Notes: a model not told the origin generated them from the sequence alone. A stretch of 64,000 nt of DNA from Rossellomorea orangium (GCF_019334305.1 NZ_JAHWGH010000005.1:43587-107586); one strand, 5' to 3'. Shown: positions 54,023-63,535, counted from the stretch's first letter. Translations and numbers: made by a program.

Positions 54023-55774
54023 TTACACCTCTCCTACAGATGAACTGATCATCGTCTCCACTTTTGCCATGATGGCATTCTCGAGAGCTTGTAATTTATC
54101 ATCACTATCTCTTTGTGTCTCACCGATGACGCTGAAGTAAAATTTGATTTTCGGTTCAGTTCCAGATGGACGCAGGCAAATCCATGACCCGTCTTCCAGA
54201 TGATATTTCAACACATTGGAAGATGGAAGATGGATGGATGTTTCCTCACCAGATACTAAATCCACTTTTTTACTTACCTTATAGTCTTCTGATGAGACAA
54301 CACGTAAACCGGCCACCTCTTTCAACGGTTCATCCCTGAAGTCCTTCAGGATCCCCTGAATTTGTTCAGCTCCTTCTTTTCCTTTCAGAGTTAGACTTTT
54401 CAGCCCTTCCTGATAGAAGCCGTGCTTCTCAAATAGTTCATTCAATACATGATAAAGCGTTTTGCCTTCTTTTTTATAATATGCAGCCGCTTCCGCTGCC
54501 ATCAACACAGCTTGAATCGCATCTTTATCACGTGCGAAATCGCCGATCAAGTAACCATAGCTTTCTTCATAGCCGAATAAAAATGAATATTCACCGGATT
54601 CTTCATACTTCTTGATTTTTTCACCAATGAATTTAAAGCCAGTCAGCACATCCTCGACTGAAGCTCCATAATGTTCAGCAACTTTGCGTCCCAATTCAGA
54701 TGTAACGATGGTTTTGAATACTCGTCCGTTTTCAGGAATACTGTTCTTTTCCTGTTTGCGGGCAAGGATATAATCAAGCAGAATGGCACCAGTCTGGTTT
54801 CCGGTTAGGAGTATATACTCGCCTGTTTCCCCTTTTACGGCTACACCTAATCGGTCGGCATCGGGATCTGTCGCAATCAGGATATCTGCGTCGATTTCCT
54901 TCCCGTCACGTATGGCGTATTCAAATGCTGCTTTATCTTCCGGGTTAGGAGACTTTACAGTCGTGAACTCAGGATCCGGCACTGCCTGTTCCCTTACGAT
55001 ATGAACTTGCTCATATCCTAATGCTTTCAGTCCTTTTTCAGCCATCTTCAAGGCTGTACCATGCAGTGGTGAAAATACGATTTTCAGATCCGATTCCTTG
55101 GCGATCTGAGGCTTTTCAGAAATTGAAATCAGGTGCTCCAGGTAGGATCGGTCGATCTCTTCCCCGACCATTTTGATCAGGCCGGATGATTTTAATTCTT
55201 CTTCAGTCTTAACATGGATTTCCAATTCGTTTTCAACGGCATTCACTTTCCCGATCACTGCATCGGCAACATGTGGAGGGAGTTGTGCTCCATCTTCTCC
55301 ATATACTTTATAACCATTATATTCGGGCGGGTTATGACTTGCCGTTACCACGATGCCTGAGAAAGCATTTAACTGTCGGAGGGCAAAAGAAAGCTCAGGT
55401 GTCGGCTTCAATTCATCGAAGACATACGTTTGGATACCATGGGTTGCCAGGGTTTTCGCTGACTCCATGGCGAATTCAGGTGATTTATAACGGGAATCGT
55501 AAGCGATTACAACACCGCGATTTTTAGCCTCCTGGCCTTGTTCTTCTATGTATCGTGCCAATCCTTCAGAGGCTTTTCTGACTGTATAAATGTTCATCCG
55601 ATTGGTTCCGGGACCGATTTCTCCCCTCATCCCACCAGTACCGAATTCAAGGTTTTTGTAGAATGCGTCTTCTAAGGACTTTTCGTCGTCTTTCATTGAC
55701 ACTAACAGTTCATTGACTTCTTCATCCAGATTTGAAAAGCTGCTCCATTTTTCCCAAGATGTTTTCCAACTCAA
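54023..55774 (-). CDS. pgcA: Alpha-phosphoglucomutase PgcA
   Basis: A 583-residue phosphohexomutase that interconverts glucose 6-phosphate and glucose 1-phosphate for UDP-glucose, glucolipids and teichoic acids. Active Ser in [13 protein letters not shown] near residue 145, metal loop DPDADRLG near 308, sugar loop GYEESYGY near 400, and phosphate loop [13 protein letters not shown] at the C-terminus. It starts with TTG behind AGGAGG. B. subtilis yhxB/pgcA sits before yhcY in the same way. Confidence 0.93.
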   Translation of the reverse strand: MSWKTSWEKWSSFSNLDEEVNELLVSMKDDEKSLEDAFYKNLEFGTGGMRGEIGPGTNRMNIYTVRKASEGLARYIEEQGQEAKNRGVVIAYDSRYKSPEFAMESAKTLATHGIQTYVFDELKPTPELSFALRQLNAFSGIVVTASHNPPEYNGYKVYGEDGAQLPPHVADAVIGKVNAVENELEIHVKTEEELKSSGLIKMVGEEIDRSYLEHLISISEKPQIAKESDLKIVFSPLHGTALKMAEKGLKALGYEQVHIVREQAVPDPEFTTVKSPNPEDKAAFEYAIRDGKEIDADILIATDPDADRLGVAVKGETGEYILLTGNQTGAILLDYILARKQEKNSIPENGRVFKTIVTSELGRKVAEHYGASVEDVLTGFKFIGEKIKKYEESGEYSFLFGYEESYGYLIGDFARDKDAIQAVLMAAEAAAYYKKEGKTLYHVLNELFEKHGFYQEGLKSLTLKGKEGAEQIQGILKDFRDEPLKEVAGLRVVSSEDYKVSKKVDLVSGEETSIHLPSSNVLKYHLEDGSWICLRPSGTEPKIKFYFSVIGETQRDSDDKLQALENAIMAKVETMISSSVGEV

Positions 55775-55804
55775 AACGATCCCCTCCTAATGTTGTATAA
55801 TAAT

Positions 55805-55830
55805 GAATTCTATCATATATTGTAGAATTC
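55805..55830. promoter_or_regulatory. Palindrome GAATTCTA-N10-TAGAATTC before pgcA
   Basis: Perfect 8-bp arms (55805-55812 with 55823-55830) lie 31-56 nt upstream of the pgcA start and cover a possible -10 (TATGAT). It may be an operator or an RNA hairpin; no regulator is assigned. Confidence 0.35.
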
Positions 55831-56058
55831 CTTCTAAAACAATCCGTCAGTTGTCGACAGGATTCGCTCAGTCCTTATTTTAGCATAATTTTTCTTCAGA
55901 CCTTTTGCCTTTTTCTCAAAAGCTGTTTTCCTTCTTTAAGTTGCAAGTGGTGGTTGATTTCTTTGTGACTAATATACTCTATCCATTTTAGTAGTTAACC
56001 GAGCCGTGACATTTTTCAATATATAGAAATTAACTTAAATAAAATATACACAATAAAT

Positions 56059-56083
56059 ACCCCGCTGAACGATTCAGCGGGGT
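56059..56083 (-). terminator. Probable terminator of yhcX
   Basis: An 11-bp GC-rich stem (56059-56069 with 56073-56083) with a 3-nt loop, 14 nt after the yhcX stop; the T tract is short on the minus strand. Confidence 0.6.
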
Positions 56084-56097
56084 CATTTTTATTTCCC

Positions 56098-57639
56098 TTA
56101 TTTTTTATAATTCACTCCATATACATCATGTCTCCGGTCTTTGAGCTGACGTACTGTCCCTGATTGACGTTGTCGGCGAAGGACTTCAAGGTCGACGTCG
56201 CCGATCATGACCATTTCGATGTTCGGGTTGGTTTCCCCGACGATTCCGTCACGGGCAAACTCAAAGTCAGATGGAGCAAAGATGCCTGATTGAGCGTACT
56301 GAATATCCATATTTTCGGTTTGCGGAAGGTTTCCGACCGTACCGGAGATGACCGTATAGATCTGGTTTTCAACAGCGCGTGCCTGTGCACAATATCTTAC
56401 TCGAAGGTAGCCTTGTCGGTCCTCTGTACAGAATGGGGTGAAGATGATTTTTGCGCCCTTGTCTGTAGCAATGCGAGCAAGTTCAGGAAATTCAATGTCA
56501 TAGCAGATCTGGATCGCGATTTTTCCGCAATCCGTATCGAATACCCTGACAGAATCCCCAGGGCTGATCCCCCACCACTTCCGTTCATTTGGTGTGATAT
56601 GGACTTTGTATTGCTTTTCTATCGTTCCATCACGGCGGAACAGGTAAGCAATATTGTAAATTTCATCATTCTCTTCTTTAACGAAGTGCGAACCTCCGAT
56701 AATGTTGACATTGTATCGAACCGCAAGATCTGTGAACAATTCAATATAGTCTTCTGTGAAATCTGTCAACCTTCTAACGGCAAGGCTCGGTGATTGGATA
56801 TTCAGGAAAGACATCAGCTGCGTTGTAAAGATTTCAGGAAATACGACGAAATCCGATTTTGCATCAGAAGCAACATCCGTGAAGTATTCAACCTGATTCG
56901 CAAACTCCTCAAAGGAGTTGATTTTACGCATCATATATTGTACGACGCAGATCCTGACGGGATAGCTCGTCTTGAAGTGACGTTTGCTCGACGGTCGGTA
57001 GTCGACGTTATTCCATTCCATCAGTGTCGCATATTTATGGGAGCGCTTGTCGTCGGGTAAGTAGTTCGGGTTGATCCGCATCAGGGTGAATCCATTCAGT
57101 AGCTGGAATGAAAGCACTGGATCATAAATCTTATGTCGCCCAACTGAATCCACGTACTCTCTTGGGGACATTTCTTCAGAATGCTTATAGTAATTCGGGA
57201 TCCTTCCCCCGATGATGATACTCTTTAAATTCCACTGTCTCGCGAGATCTTTCCTTGCCTCGTATAGTCGGTGCCCTACTTTCATGCGCCGGTATTCAGG
57301 GTGCACCATTACCTCGATTCCATATAAATTATAACCATCTGGATTATGATTCGTTATGTAACCATTATCCGTTACATCATCCCACGTATGACGGTCGTCA
57401 TATTCATCGAAGTTGATGATCAGGCTGGAACAGGAACCGATGATTTCACCGTCTAATTCCGCCACGAGCTGTCCTTCTTGGAATACTTCCAGGTGACTTT
57501 CCAGATGCTCCACTTTCCATGGATCCATCCCTGGAAAACAGACAGACTGCATATTGATAATATCTTGAATGTCCTTATGTTCCATTGGACGGATGATCAT
57601 TTTCTTTTCAAACTGTGATAAGTCTAGTTTTTCTGCCAT
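56098..57639 (-). CDS. yhcX: GNAT-nitrilase fusion protein YhcX
   Basis: A 513-residue two-domain protein with the same length as B. subtilis YhcX. An N-terminal GNAT acetyltransferase domain (about 13-170; EYRRMKVGHRLYEARKDLA) is followed by a carbon-nitrogen hydrolase domain (about 225-500) whose Glu-Lys-Cys triad is in FVVFPEIFT, HITPNERKWWG and IQICYDIEFPE. YhcX is proposed to act in breakdown of an indole/auxin-like or other amide; the substrate is unsettled. AAGGAG is 10 nt upstream. Single gene. Confidence 0.9.
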   Translation of the reverse strand: MAEKLDLSQFEKKMIIRPMEHKDIQDIINMQSVCFPGMDPWKVEHLESHLEVFQEGQLVAELDGEIIGSCSSLIINFDEYDDRHTWDDVTDNGYITNHNPDGYNLYGIEVMVHPEYRRMKVGHRLYEARKDLARQWNLKSIIIGGRIPNYYKHSEEMSPREYVDSVGRHKIYDPVLSFQLLNGFTLMRINPNYLPDDKRSHKYATLMEWNNVDYRPSSKRHFKTSYPVRICVVQYMMRKINSFEEFANQVEYFTDVASDAKSDFVVFPEIFTTQLMSFLNIQSPSLAVRRLTDFTEDYIELFTDLAVRYNVNIIGGSHFVKEENDEIYNIAYLFRRDGTIEKQYKVHITPNERKWWGISPGDSVRVFDTDCGKIAIQICYDIEFPELARIATDKGAKIIFTPFCTEDRQGYLRVRYCAQARAVENQIYTVISGTVGNLPQTENMDIQYAQSGIFAPSDFEFARDGIVGETNPNIEMVMIGDVDLEVLRRQRQSGTVRQLKDRRHDVYGVNYKK

Positions 57640-57823
57640 CTATGATCGACTCCTTCATCAAATACGTGAATTATATACCCTTATAGTGCACTGTTGAAAC
57701 GAAGTTCATGACAGTGCATTTCTTTTATTTTAGCAAAGGGGCATGGATGATTTGAAGAAATTTGATTTATCAGTCGTTCGGATTTTTCTTTATCTGAAAC
57801 CCTTTTGTCCCAGACTCCTTTCT

Positions 57824-59497
57824 TTATCCTTTAATATAGTAAGCTGTTGCCTCCCATGGCATTAAAGTAAAGACATCTTTACTATGCTGTTCTTCGTTCG
57901 TGATTAAAATCTCTGCCTTTGTGATGTCAAAGGAATCAACCCTTTCGATGACCTGCTGTTCACCTGAAACATTACAAAGGACCAGGACCTTCTCGTTACC
58001 GTATGCCCGGGTGTACGCATATACGGAAGGATGATCGGCATAATGGAGTTCAAATGATCCGTGCGGAATGATTTCATGCTCTTTCCGTAATGAGATCAAT
58101 TTTTGATAGTGGTAAAAAACTGATCCTGGATCTTTTAATGCTTCTTCAGCGTTGATCTCTATATGGTTCGGATTGCTCCTGATCCATGGTTCCCCTTCAC
58201 TGAACCCGCCATGTTCACCGCTGGTCCACTGCATAGGGGTTCTGGCATTGTCTCTTCCCTTTACATAGATGGACTCCATAATTTCCTTAGGATCCTTCCC
58301 TTGTGACAGCTTTTCACGGTACATGTTCAGTGTTTCGATATCCTTGTACTCATCAATGGAAGAGAATCGGACATTGGTCATCCCGAGCTCTTCTCCCTGA
58401 TAAATGTAAGGAGTCCCCTGCATCAGGTGAAGAAGGGTAGCGAGCATTTTCGCCGACTTCACGCGATGTTCCCCATCGTCACCGAGTCTTGACACAATTC
58501 TCGGCTGATCATGGTTGTTCCAATAAAGACTGTTCCAGCCCTTACCATGAAGTTCCGTTTGCCACTTCGTCAAGATTGTTTTCAATTTAACCAGGTCAAA
58601 TGGAATCACATCCCATTTCCCACCGGGGCCTGAGTCCACGTCCATATGTTCGAATTGGAATACCATATTCACTTCATCCCGGTCCTCGCCCGTATAAAGG
58701 ACAGCTTCATCCGGTGTAACACCAGGCATTTCCCCGACTGTCATAATGTCATAGTGAGAAAGGACTTCCTGGTTCATCTCTTTAAGAAATTCGTGGATGC
58801 GTGGACCGTTCATAAAGAATTCATGACCAGAAGCAAACCTTCTCCCCTCCGGATTTGGTGCATCAGGAAGGCCGGGAACTTTTGAAATAAAGTTGATAAC
58901 GTCCATCCGGAAACCATCGATTCCTTTATCCAGCCAGAATTTCATCATGTCATAGATTTCCTCACGGAGTGTTGGATTCTCCCAGTTCAGATCGGGCTGT
59001 TTTTTGGAAAAGATATGAAGGAAATATTCTCCTGTTGTATCATCATACTCCCAGGCAGAACCGCTGAAAACAGACTCCCAGTTATTCGGCTCTTTTCCGT
59101 CTTTCCCTTCCCGCCAAATATAATAATCACGGTATGGATTATCCTTTGATGACCTTGATTCCATAAACCAGCCATGCTCATCCGAAGAATGATTCACCAC
59201 TAAATCCATGACAAGCTTCATATCACGGTCGTGCATTTCCTGTAGCATCTCTTCCCAATCGGCCATTGTCCCGAATTCATCCAGGACCTTTTTATAATTG
59301 CTTATATCATAACCATTATCGTCATTAGGGGATTCATAAACAGGAGATAACCAGACCACGTCAATCCCCAGTTTCTTTAAATAATCCAATTTAGAAATAA
59401 TTCCTTGAATATCACCAATACCATCACCGTTGGAATCCATAAAGCTGCGAGGGTAAATTTGATAGACGACCGATTCTTTCCACCATTGTTTTGTCAT
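57824..59497 (-). CDS. malL: Oligo-1,6-glucosidase/alpha-glucosidase MalL
   Basis: A 557-residue GH13 enzyme that hydrolyses isomaltose-, maltose- or sucrose-type glucosides. It begins KQWWKESVVYQIYPRSFMDSNGDGIGD with the calcium loop, then DLVVNHSSDEH, catalytic Asp in GFRMDVINFIS, acid Glu in MTVGEMPGV and transition-state Asp in NNHDQPRIVSRLG. ATG 59497 with AGGAGG is right for the family; 31 further codons are spurious. A LacI-type operator lies upstream. Confidence 0.9.
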   Translation of the reverse strand: MTKQWWKESVVYQIYPRSFMDSNGDGIGDIQGIISKLDYLKKLGIDVVWLSPVYESPNDDNGYDISNYKKVLDEFGTMADWEEMLQEMHDRDMKLVMDLVVNHSSDEHGWFMESRSSKDNPYRDYYIWREGKDGKEPNNWESVFSGSAWEYDDTTGEYFLHIFSKKQPDLNWENPTLREEIYDMMKFWLDKGIDGFRMDVINFISKVPGLPDAPNPEGRRFASGHEFFMNGPRIHEFLKEMNQEVLSHYDIMTVGEMPGVTPDEAVLYTGEDRDEVNMVFQFEHMDVDSGPGGKWDVIPFDLVKLKTILTKWQTELHGKGWNSLYWNNHDQPRIVSRLGDDGEHRVKSAKMLATLLHLMQGTPYIYQGEELGMTNVRFSSIDEYKDIETLNMYREKLSQGKDPKEIMESIYVKGRDNARTPMQWTSGEHGGFSEGEPWIRSNPNHIEINAEEALKDPGSVFYHYQKLISLRKEHEIIPHGSFELHYADHPSVYAYTRAYGNEKVLVLCNVSGEQQVIERVDSFDITKAEILITNEEQHSKDVFTLMPWEATAYYIKG

Positions 59498-59532
59498 ATG
59501 TGCTTTCCTCCTGTAAGATCCGTTGGAATCAA

Positions 59533-59558
59533 GCAAGCGGTTTCTGCAACCGCTTGCA
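59533..59558 (-). promoter_or_regulatory. LacI-type/cre operator before malL
   Basis: GCAAGCGGTT-N5-AACCGCTTGC is a 10-bp-arm inverted repeat; the inner TGCAACCGCTTGCA (59545-59558) meets the cre pattern TGnAAnCGnTnnCA. It lies 48 nt upstream of malL, so control by CcpA or a MalR-type LacI repressor is likely. Confidence 0.7.
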
Positions 59559-59664
59559 CAAATCGTTAAAAAAATATCATATTTCTTCATAAAGTTTTCT
59601 TATTTTACTTTTATAATAATAACATACTATAATTTGATAGAATATACGAAGAAAGGAATTCTCT

Positions 59665-60090
59665 ATGAATAAAAAAGCAGATTCTCTGTTATTCCTTGCA
59701 TGGGCTTCCTCCCTTATCGCAACTCTCGGGAGCTTATATTTCTCTGAAATTTTGAAATACGAGCCTTGCGAATTATGCTGGTATCAGCGTATTTTAATGT
59801 ATCCGATGGTCATTCTATTAGGAGTTGCTTATGTACGAAAAGATTTTCAGGCGGCATTATATTCTACCATCCTATCCGGTATCGGGCTTATCGTTTCAAT
59901 GTATCATTATTCCATCCAGAAGGTTTCGTTCTTATCAGAAAGCGCACCTGCCTGCGGACGAGTCCCGTGTACAGGCGAATATATCAACCTGTTTGGTTTT
60001 GTTACGATCCCGTTTTTAGCCCTGACCGGTTTCATTATCATTTTCATCTCAAGCGTAATGGTTTTAAAAGCAATAAAGGAGGACAAATAG
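59665..60090 (+). CDS. bdbC: Disulfide oxidoreductase BdbC (DsbB-like)
   Basis: A 141-residue membrane protein with four helices and two external Cys pairs: CELC near residue 35 (EPCELCWYQRI) and C-x5-C near 97-102 (ACGRVPC). It passes electrons from a thiol oxidase to quinone. BdbC normally works with BdbD; here the next gene encodes a membrane-tethered thioredoxin-like protein that probably fills that role. Start behind AAAGGA. Confidence 0.92.
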   Translation: MNKKADSLLFLAWASSLIATLGSLYFSEILKYEPCELCWYQRILMYPMVILLGVAYVRKDFQAALYSTILSGIGLIVSMYHYSIQKVSFLSESAPACGRVPCTGEYINLFGFVTIPFLALTGFIIIFISSVMVLKAIKEDK

Positions 60091-60091
60091 A

Positions 60092-60565
60092 TTGAAGAAA
60101 ATCATCATATTCCTGGTGGCGATTGTCGGATTATTTGCAGCCATCGCCATTGTCACAAGTATCCAGAACAATCAGAAAGCGGAAGGAAATAAGTTCAAGA
60201 AAGCGAAATTGAATCCGGCAACCGTTGAACTTCTGGACGATCCAAACTACCAGAATGTCATTCTTCCGGAGGAGTTGGAAGAGAAGATAAAGAACAAAGA
60301 AGACGCTACCGTATATTTCTACAGTTCTACTTGCATTCATTGTAAAAGGACGACACCTACACTGGCACCTCTTGCCGAAGACATGGGAGTCGATATGGAA
60401 CAGTACAATCTGCTTGAATTCGAACAAGGCTGGGATCAATACGGCATTGAAGCTACTCCCACCCTCGTTCATTATGAAGATGGGAAAGAAATGGCAAGGA
60501 TCGTAGGAGAGCATCCTGAAGAGGACTTCAAGAGATTTTTTGAAGAGAATGTGAAATCAGAATAA
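60092..60565 (+). CDS. Membrane-anchored thioredoxin-like protein
   Basis: A 157-residue protein with an N-terminal helix (4-24), charged linker and a thioredoxin fold containing CIHC (SSTCIHCKRTTP near residue 80) and cis-Pro in IEATPTLVHY. It starts from TTG one nucleotide after the bdbC stop, with AAGGAGG inside bdbC, so it is tightly coupled. The external location and the pairing suggest it is the substrate oxidase or isomerase partner of BdbC. CIHC differs from CPHC of DsbA-like proteins. Confidence 0.85.
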   Translation: MKKIIIFLVAIVGLFAAIAIVTSIQNNQKAEGNKFKKAKLNPATVELLDDPNYQNVILPEELEEKIKNKEDATVYFYSSTCIHCKRTTPTLAPLAEDMGVDMEQYNLLEFEQGWDQYGIEATPTLVHYEDGKEMARIVGEHPEEDFKRFFEENVKSE

Positions 60566-60572
60566 AAAAAAG

Positions 60573-60604
60573 AGGGGCTGACCTTTCCACAGGTCAGCCC
60601 CTTT
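60573..60604 (+). terminator. Terminator of bdbC-trx
   Basis: A 12-bp GC-rich stem (60573-60584 with 60591-60602) and 6-nt loop, followed by TTTC. Confidence 0.8.
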
Positions 60605-60744
60605 CAAGTGAGGAGGAATTTCAAGATGAAGATACATTGTATCTTCGAGATTAACTTATTAAAAAGTATTTTCCCCACAAAAGAATCTTCTAAACATATT
60701 TATCAGAATTTCACAAAATATCTAACTTCTTCGCTCGTGTCGCG

Positions 60745-61146
60745 TTACACAAGCAGTTGATTATCTGCTCTGGAATAAATGCTTAAATTATGCTTGCAGT
60801 CAGATTCCTCACTGAATTGTTCATACGATAAAGGAAAGAACATGCCGAAACTTTGGAGGATCCCAGCATTGTGATAAAACATATCTTCATATACTTCTTC
60901 ACTTGAGCCGCTTTCAACGATTGAAATTAATGTTTGTAAACTTGAAATCACTTGGAAGGCTTCCTTCAGGGTTCCAAAATATTCAAAGTTTCTCGTCGTC
61001 GTATGTAATACTTGCATATCATCGAATTGTTCGATTTCTTCATCTGTAAAATAATCAGGGAAAATAGTACAATACATATACTGTATGAGCTCCTGAATTT
61101 TATCTTCCTGTTCATGTGTTGATGCTAGTAACACTTTCACCATCAT
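60745..61146 (-). CDS. yhcU: YhcU-like protein (DUF5365)
   Basis: A 133-residue soluble protein starting VKVLLASTHEQEDKIQELIQYMY, followed by FPDYFTDEEIEQF, features I associate with B. subtilis YhcU. Two Met codons in a row start it. No catalytic motif visible. It is divergent from the RluD-type gene, as yhcU is near yhcT in B. subtilis. Function unknown. Confidence 0.7.
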   Translation of the reverse strand: MMVKVLLASTHEQEDKIQELIQYMYCTIFPDYFTDEEIEQFDDMQVLHTTTRNFEYFGTLKEAFQVISSLQTLISIVESGSSEEVYEDMFYHNAGILQSFGMFFPLSYEQFSEESDCKHNLSIYSRADNQLLV

Positions 61147-61317
61147 AACCCACCTTTGTAATGGTTGTAATCTCTCTGTAATAGATATATTAAGGATAAC
61201 ATAGAAGTAGAACCAACTGCGTGGTAATTATACCCATGAATTGGTTCGAAAAGGGGTTGCGGTAGGAATTAATACCCATATAAGTATAAGATATTTGTCA
61301 TTTAAAGGAGTTTTTTG

Positions 61318-62202
61318 ATGAAAACATGGAGAAAAGGCGAAGAATTCGACCTAGTCATTCCAAATAAATGGAAAAATGTAACGATTGAAACAATTCTTAG
61401 AAAACATTGGGAAGCACCGAAGAAACTGGTTCATTCCATGAGGATGTCCGGTGATATTAAAGTAAACGGACAGATGATTACCTGGACTGAACCCCTTTCT
61501 CCGGGTGATGTGATGCAGATTCATTTGTTTAAGAAAACAGCCTATGATGTCCCTCCGGCCTATGGTGAAATCGATGTATTGTATGAAGATGATCACTTGA
61601 TTGTCGTGAATAAACCTGCAGGGATCGATACTCATCCGAATTCCCCCGATGATGAGGATACCTTGGCCAACTACGTCGCTTTCCATTATCAGGCAAAGGG
61701 TGAAAGCTGCAGGGTCATGCATATCCATCGCTTGGACCGTGATACATCAGGGGCGATCATCTTTGCTAAGCATCCTCTGAGTAAAGCGATACTTGACCGG
61801 CTACTTACCGAACGAAAAATTAAGCGCACCTATTTCGCCCTTGCCCACGGACATTTGAAAAAGAAAAAAGGTACCATTTCTGAACCGATTGGGAGGGACC
61901 GGCACCATAATTCAAGAAGAAGGGTGTCGCTGAACGGTCAAAGTGCCGTCACCCATTATAGAGTAGTGGAATATCGGGGAACGACTACATTTGTGGAAGT
62001 TGAATTAGATACGGGGCGAACTCATCAAATTCGTGTACATATGAGCCATATCGGCCACCCTCTTGTGGGAGACCGCCTTTATGGTGGAAAACCGCTACTT
62101 AAGCGCCAGGCATTGCATGCAGCCCGTATTGCATTCCCGCATCCGCTGACGGAAGAACCAGTCGAATGCGAGGCGAAGTGCACCGATGATATTGGTCTTT
62201 GA
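61318..62202 (+). CDS. RluD-type 23S rRNA pseudouridine synthase (YhcT-like)
   Basis: A 294-residue RluA-family enzyme with an N-terminal S4-like part (ETILRKHWEAPKKLVHSMRMSGDIKVNG) and catalytic domain with HRLDRDTSG (catalytic Asp near 141), IIFAKH and GRTHQIRVHM near 230. The C-terminal HPLVGDRLYGG is standard. The usual product is pseudouridine in 23S rRNA. ATG 61318 follows AAAGGAG at 7 nt. It is divergent from yhcU and convergent with wrbA. Confidence 0.9.
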   Translation: MKTWRKGEEFDLVIPNKWKNVTIETILRKHWEAPKKLVHSMRMSGDIKVNGQMITWTEPLSPGDVMQIHLFKKTAYDVPPAYGEIDVLYEDDHLIVVNKPAGIDTHPNSPDDEDTLANYVAFHYQAKGESCRVMHIHRLDRDTSGAIIFAKHPLSKAILDRLLTERKIKRTYFALAHGHLKKKKGTISEPIGRDRHHNSRRRVSLNGQSAVTHYRVVEYRGTTTFVEVELDTGRTHQIRVHMSHIGHPLVGDRLYGGKPLLKRQALHAARIAFPHPLTEEPVECEAKCTDDIGL

Positions 62203-62207
62203 AAAAA

Positions 62208-62240
62208 AAATGAGTCACGCTTGGATGAGCGTGACTCATT
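62208..62240. terminator. Bidirectional terminator
   Basis: A 14-bp stem (62208-62221 with 62227-62240), A run before and T run after, between convergent genes. Confidence 0.9.
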
Positions 62241-62256
62241 TTTTTATACAGATGGA

Positions 62257-62871
62257 TTACTTCAATCCGTTTTTCACTGCTTCAGCGATCTGAATGGTAC
62301 GGCGTGTCTGGTGTTTTACTGCTGGCTCCACCGATTCCACCATATTGCCTTCCTGGTCCACTGTCACACTCGTTCCGTAAGGATTCCCGCCGGTAGTAAA
62401 GCTTGACTGATCTGTATATCCCGGAGCGGCGATAATGGCACCCCAGTGCATCATGGTTGTGTAAAGGGCCAGTACCGTCTGCTCCTGTCCACCATGTGAG
62501 TTACTTGCAGATGAGGTGGCGCTCACAACTTTGTTTGCAAGTTTCCCGTTGAACCAAAGTCCACCGGTCGTATCCAGAAAGGCTTTAACTTGAGAAGGCA
62601 CGTTTCCGAAACGGGTCGGGACATTGAAGAGATAAGCATCTGCCCATTCAAGGTCATCAAGGGTTGCTACGGGTACGATATCTTTTGTTTCATTATAATG
62701 CTTTTCCCATGCCGGATTTGAAGCGATCGCTCCTTCTGGTGCTGTCTCTTCAAAACGAAGCAGCTTCACTTCTGCACCTGCTTCCTTCGCAGCTTCTTCT
62801 GCCCATTTTGCCATTTGATAGTTGGTTCCTGTTGAACTGTAGTACATGATTGCCAATTTTACGTTCGTCAT
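62257..62871 (-). CDS. wrbA: NAD(P)H:quinone oxidoreductase WrbA-like
   Basis: A 204-residue flavodoxin-like quinone reductase with the FMN loop YYSSTGTNYQMAKW, the WrbA stretch FNVPTRFGNVPSQVKAFLDTTGGLW near 90 and a C-terminal HQTRRTIQIAEAVKN. It keeps quinones two-electron reduced and so non-toxic. AAGGAG lies 11 nt upstream. It is downstream of doxX by 76 bp on the same strand, likely the same unit, under quinone-type operators. Confidence 0.88.
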   Translation of the reverse strand: MTNVKLAIMYYSSTGTNYQMAKWAEEAAKEAGAEVKLLRFEETAPEGAIASNPAWEKHYNETKDIVPVATLDDLEWADAYLFNVPTRFGNVPSQVKAFLDTTGGLWFNGKLANKVVSATSSASNSHGGQEQTVLALYTTMMHWGAIIAAPGYTDQSSFTTGGNPYGTSVTVDQEGNMVESVEPAVKHQTRRTIQIAEAVKNGLK

Positions 62872-62947
62872 AAATAAAATCTCTCCTTTTTTCATTCATT
62901 TCTATATTAAATGGGTGAAACACAATTTCAGGTGGCGGCCAGGTCAA

Positions 62948-63358
62948 TCAAGTGAATAACAAGGCATCCAGTGAATAAGATCCTGCTCCGATGAGGGCTA
63001 CCCCTAAAGCAACAACGATAAGCATCACATTATATTCTGTACCGTTTTGGGTCACCCAATAACCGTTTGCTCCATGTACCTTTACGATTGCCACAATCAT
63101 TGTGCCGATAATGAGCAAAGCAGCCAGTGGTGTAAGAAAACCTGCAGCGAACAGTACTCCTCCCGCCACTTCAGAAATCCCAGCGAGAAGCGCCATCGTC
63201 CTTCCAGGCTTGATTCCTATAGACTCGAAGAAACCTCCTGTTCCCTCTAGTCCGTGACCCCCGAACCACCCAAATAATTTCTGAGTTCCATGGGCAGCGA
63301 ACGTCAATCCCACTACTAAACGAATAACCAATAAACCTAACGCAGCTAATGCGGTCAT
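62948..63358 (-). CDS. DoxX-family membrane protein (MhqP-like)
   Basis: A 136-residue DoxX protein with four helices; AAHGTQKLFGWFGGHGLEGT near residue 25 is the family core. DoxX proteins such as B. subtilis MhqP (mhqNOP) are co-expressed with quinone-detoxifying enzymes. AAGGAGG precedes the ATG. It is the first gene behind MhqR-type boxes and before wrbA. Confidence 0.88.
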   Translation of the reverse strand: MTALAALGLLVIRLVVGLTFAAHGTQKLFGWFGGHGLEGTGGFFESIGIKPGRTMALLAGISEVAGGVLFAAGFLTPLAALLIIGTMIVAIVKVHGANGYWVTQNGTEYNVMLIVVALGVALIGAGSYSLDALLFT

Positions 63359-63431
63359 TTCTATTCCTCCTTATGTTTTCCCATCGAGATTTAGGTCTAA
63401 ACAATTCAACTTCAATTATTTTTACATCAAT

Positions 63432-63505
63432 TATCTTGAATTTGAGATATATGATTAAAAAAAGAGACAAGTTATCTCGAATGTGATTATTTTGATTTCG
63501 AGATA
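63432..63505 (-). promoter_or_regulatory. MhqR-type operators before doxX
   Basis: TATCTTGAATTTGAGATA (63432-63449) fits the palindrome TATCTCGAATTCGAGATA, which I recall as the MhqR box. Two further half-site pairs, TATCTCGAA (63473-63481) and TTCGAGATA (63497-63505), are 15 bp apart. The latter overlaps the -10 region. Confidence 0.7.
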
Positions 63506-63535
63506 ATTGTATAATACTCTTCTCATCTCTGTCAA
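63506..63535 (-). promoter_or_regulatory. Sigma-A promoter of doxX-wrbA
   Basis: TTGACA (63535-63530), 18-nt spacer and TACAAT (63511-63506) on the minus strand. Operators adjoin and follow it. Confidence 0.7.

Larger units (their letters stand above)
55775..56097. other. Gene-free stretch upstream of pgcA
   Basis: No ORF. It contains a palindrome (55805-55830) near pgcA and the yhcX terminator. In B. subtilis the yhxA-glpPFKD genes lie between these two genes; no remnant is visible here. Confidence 0.6.
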
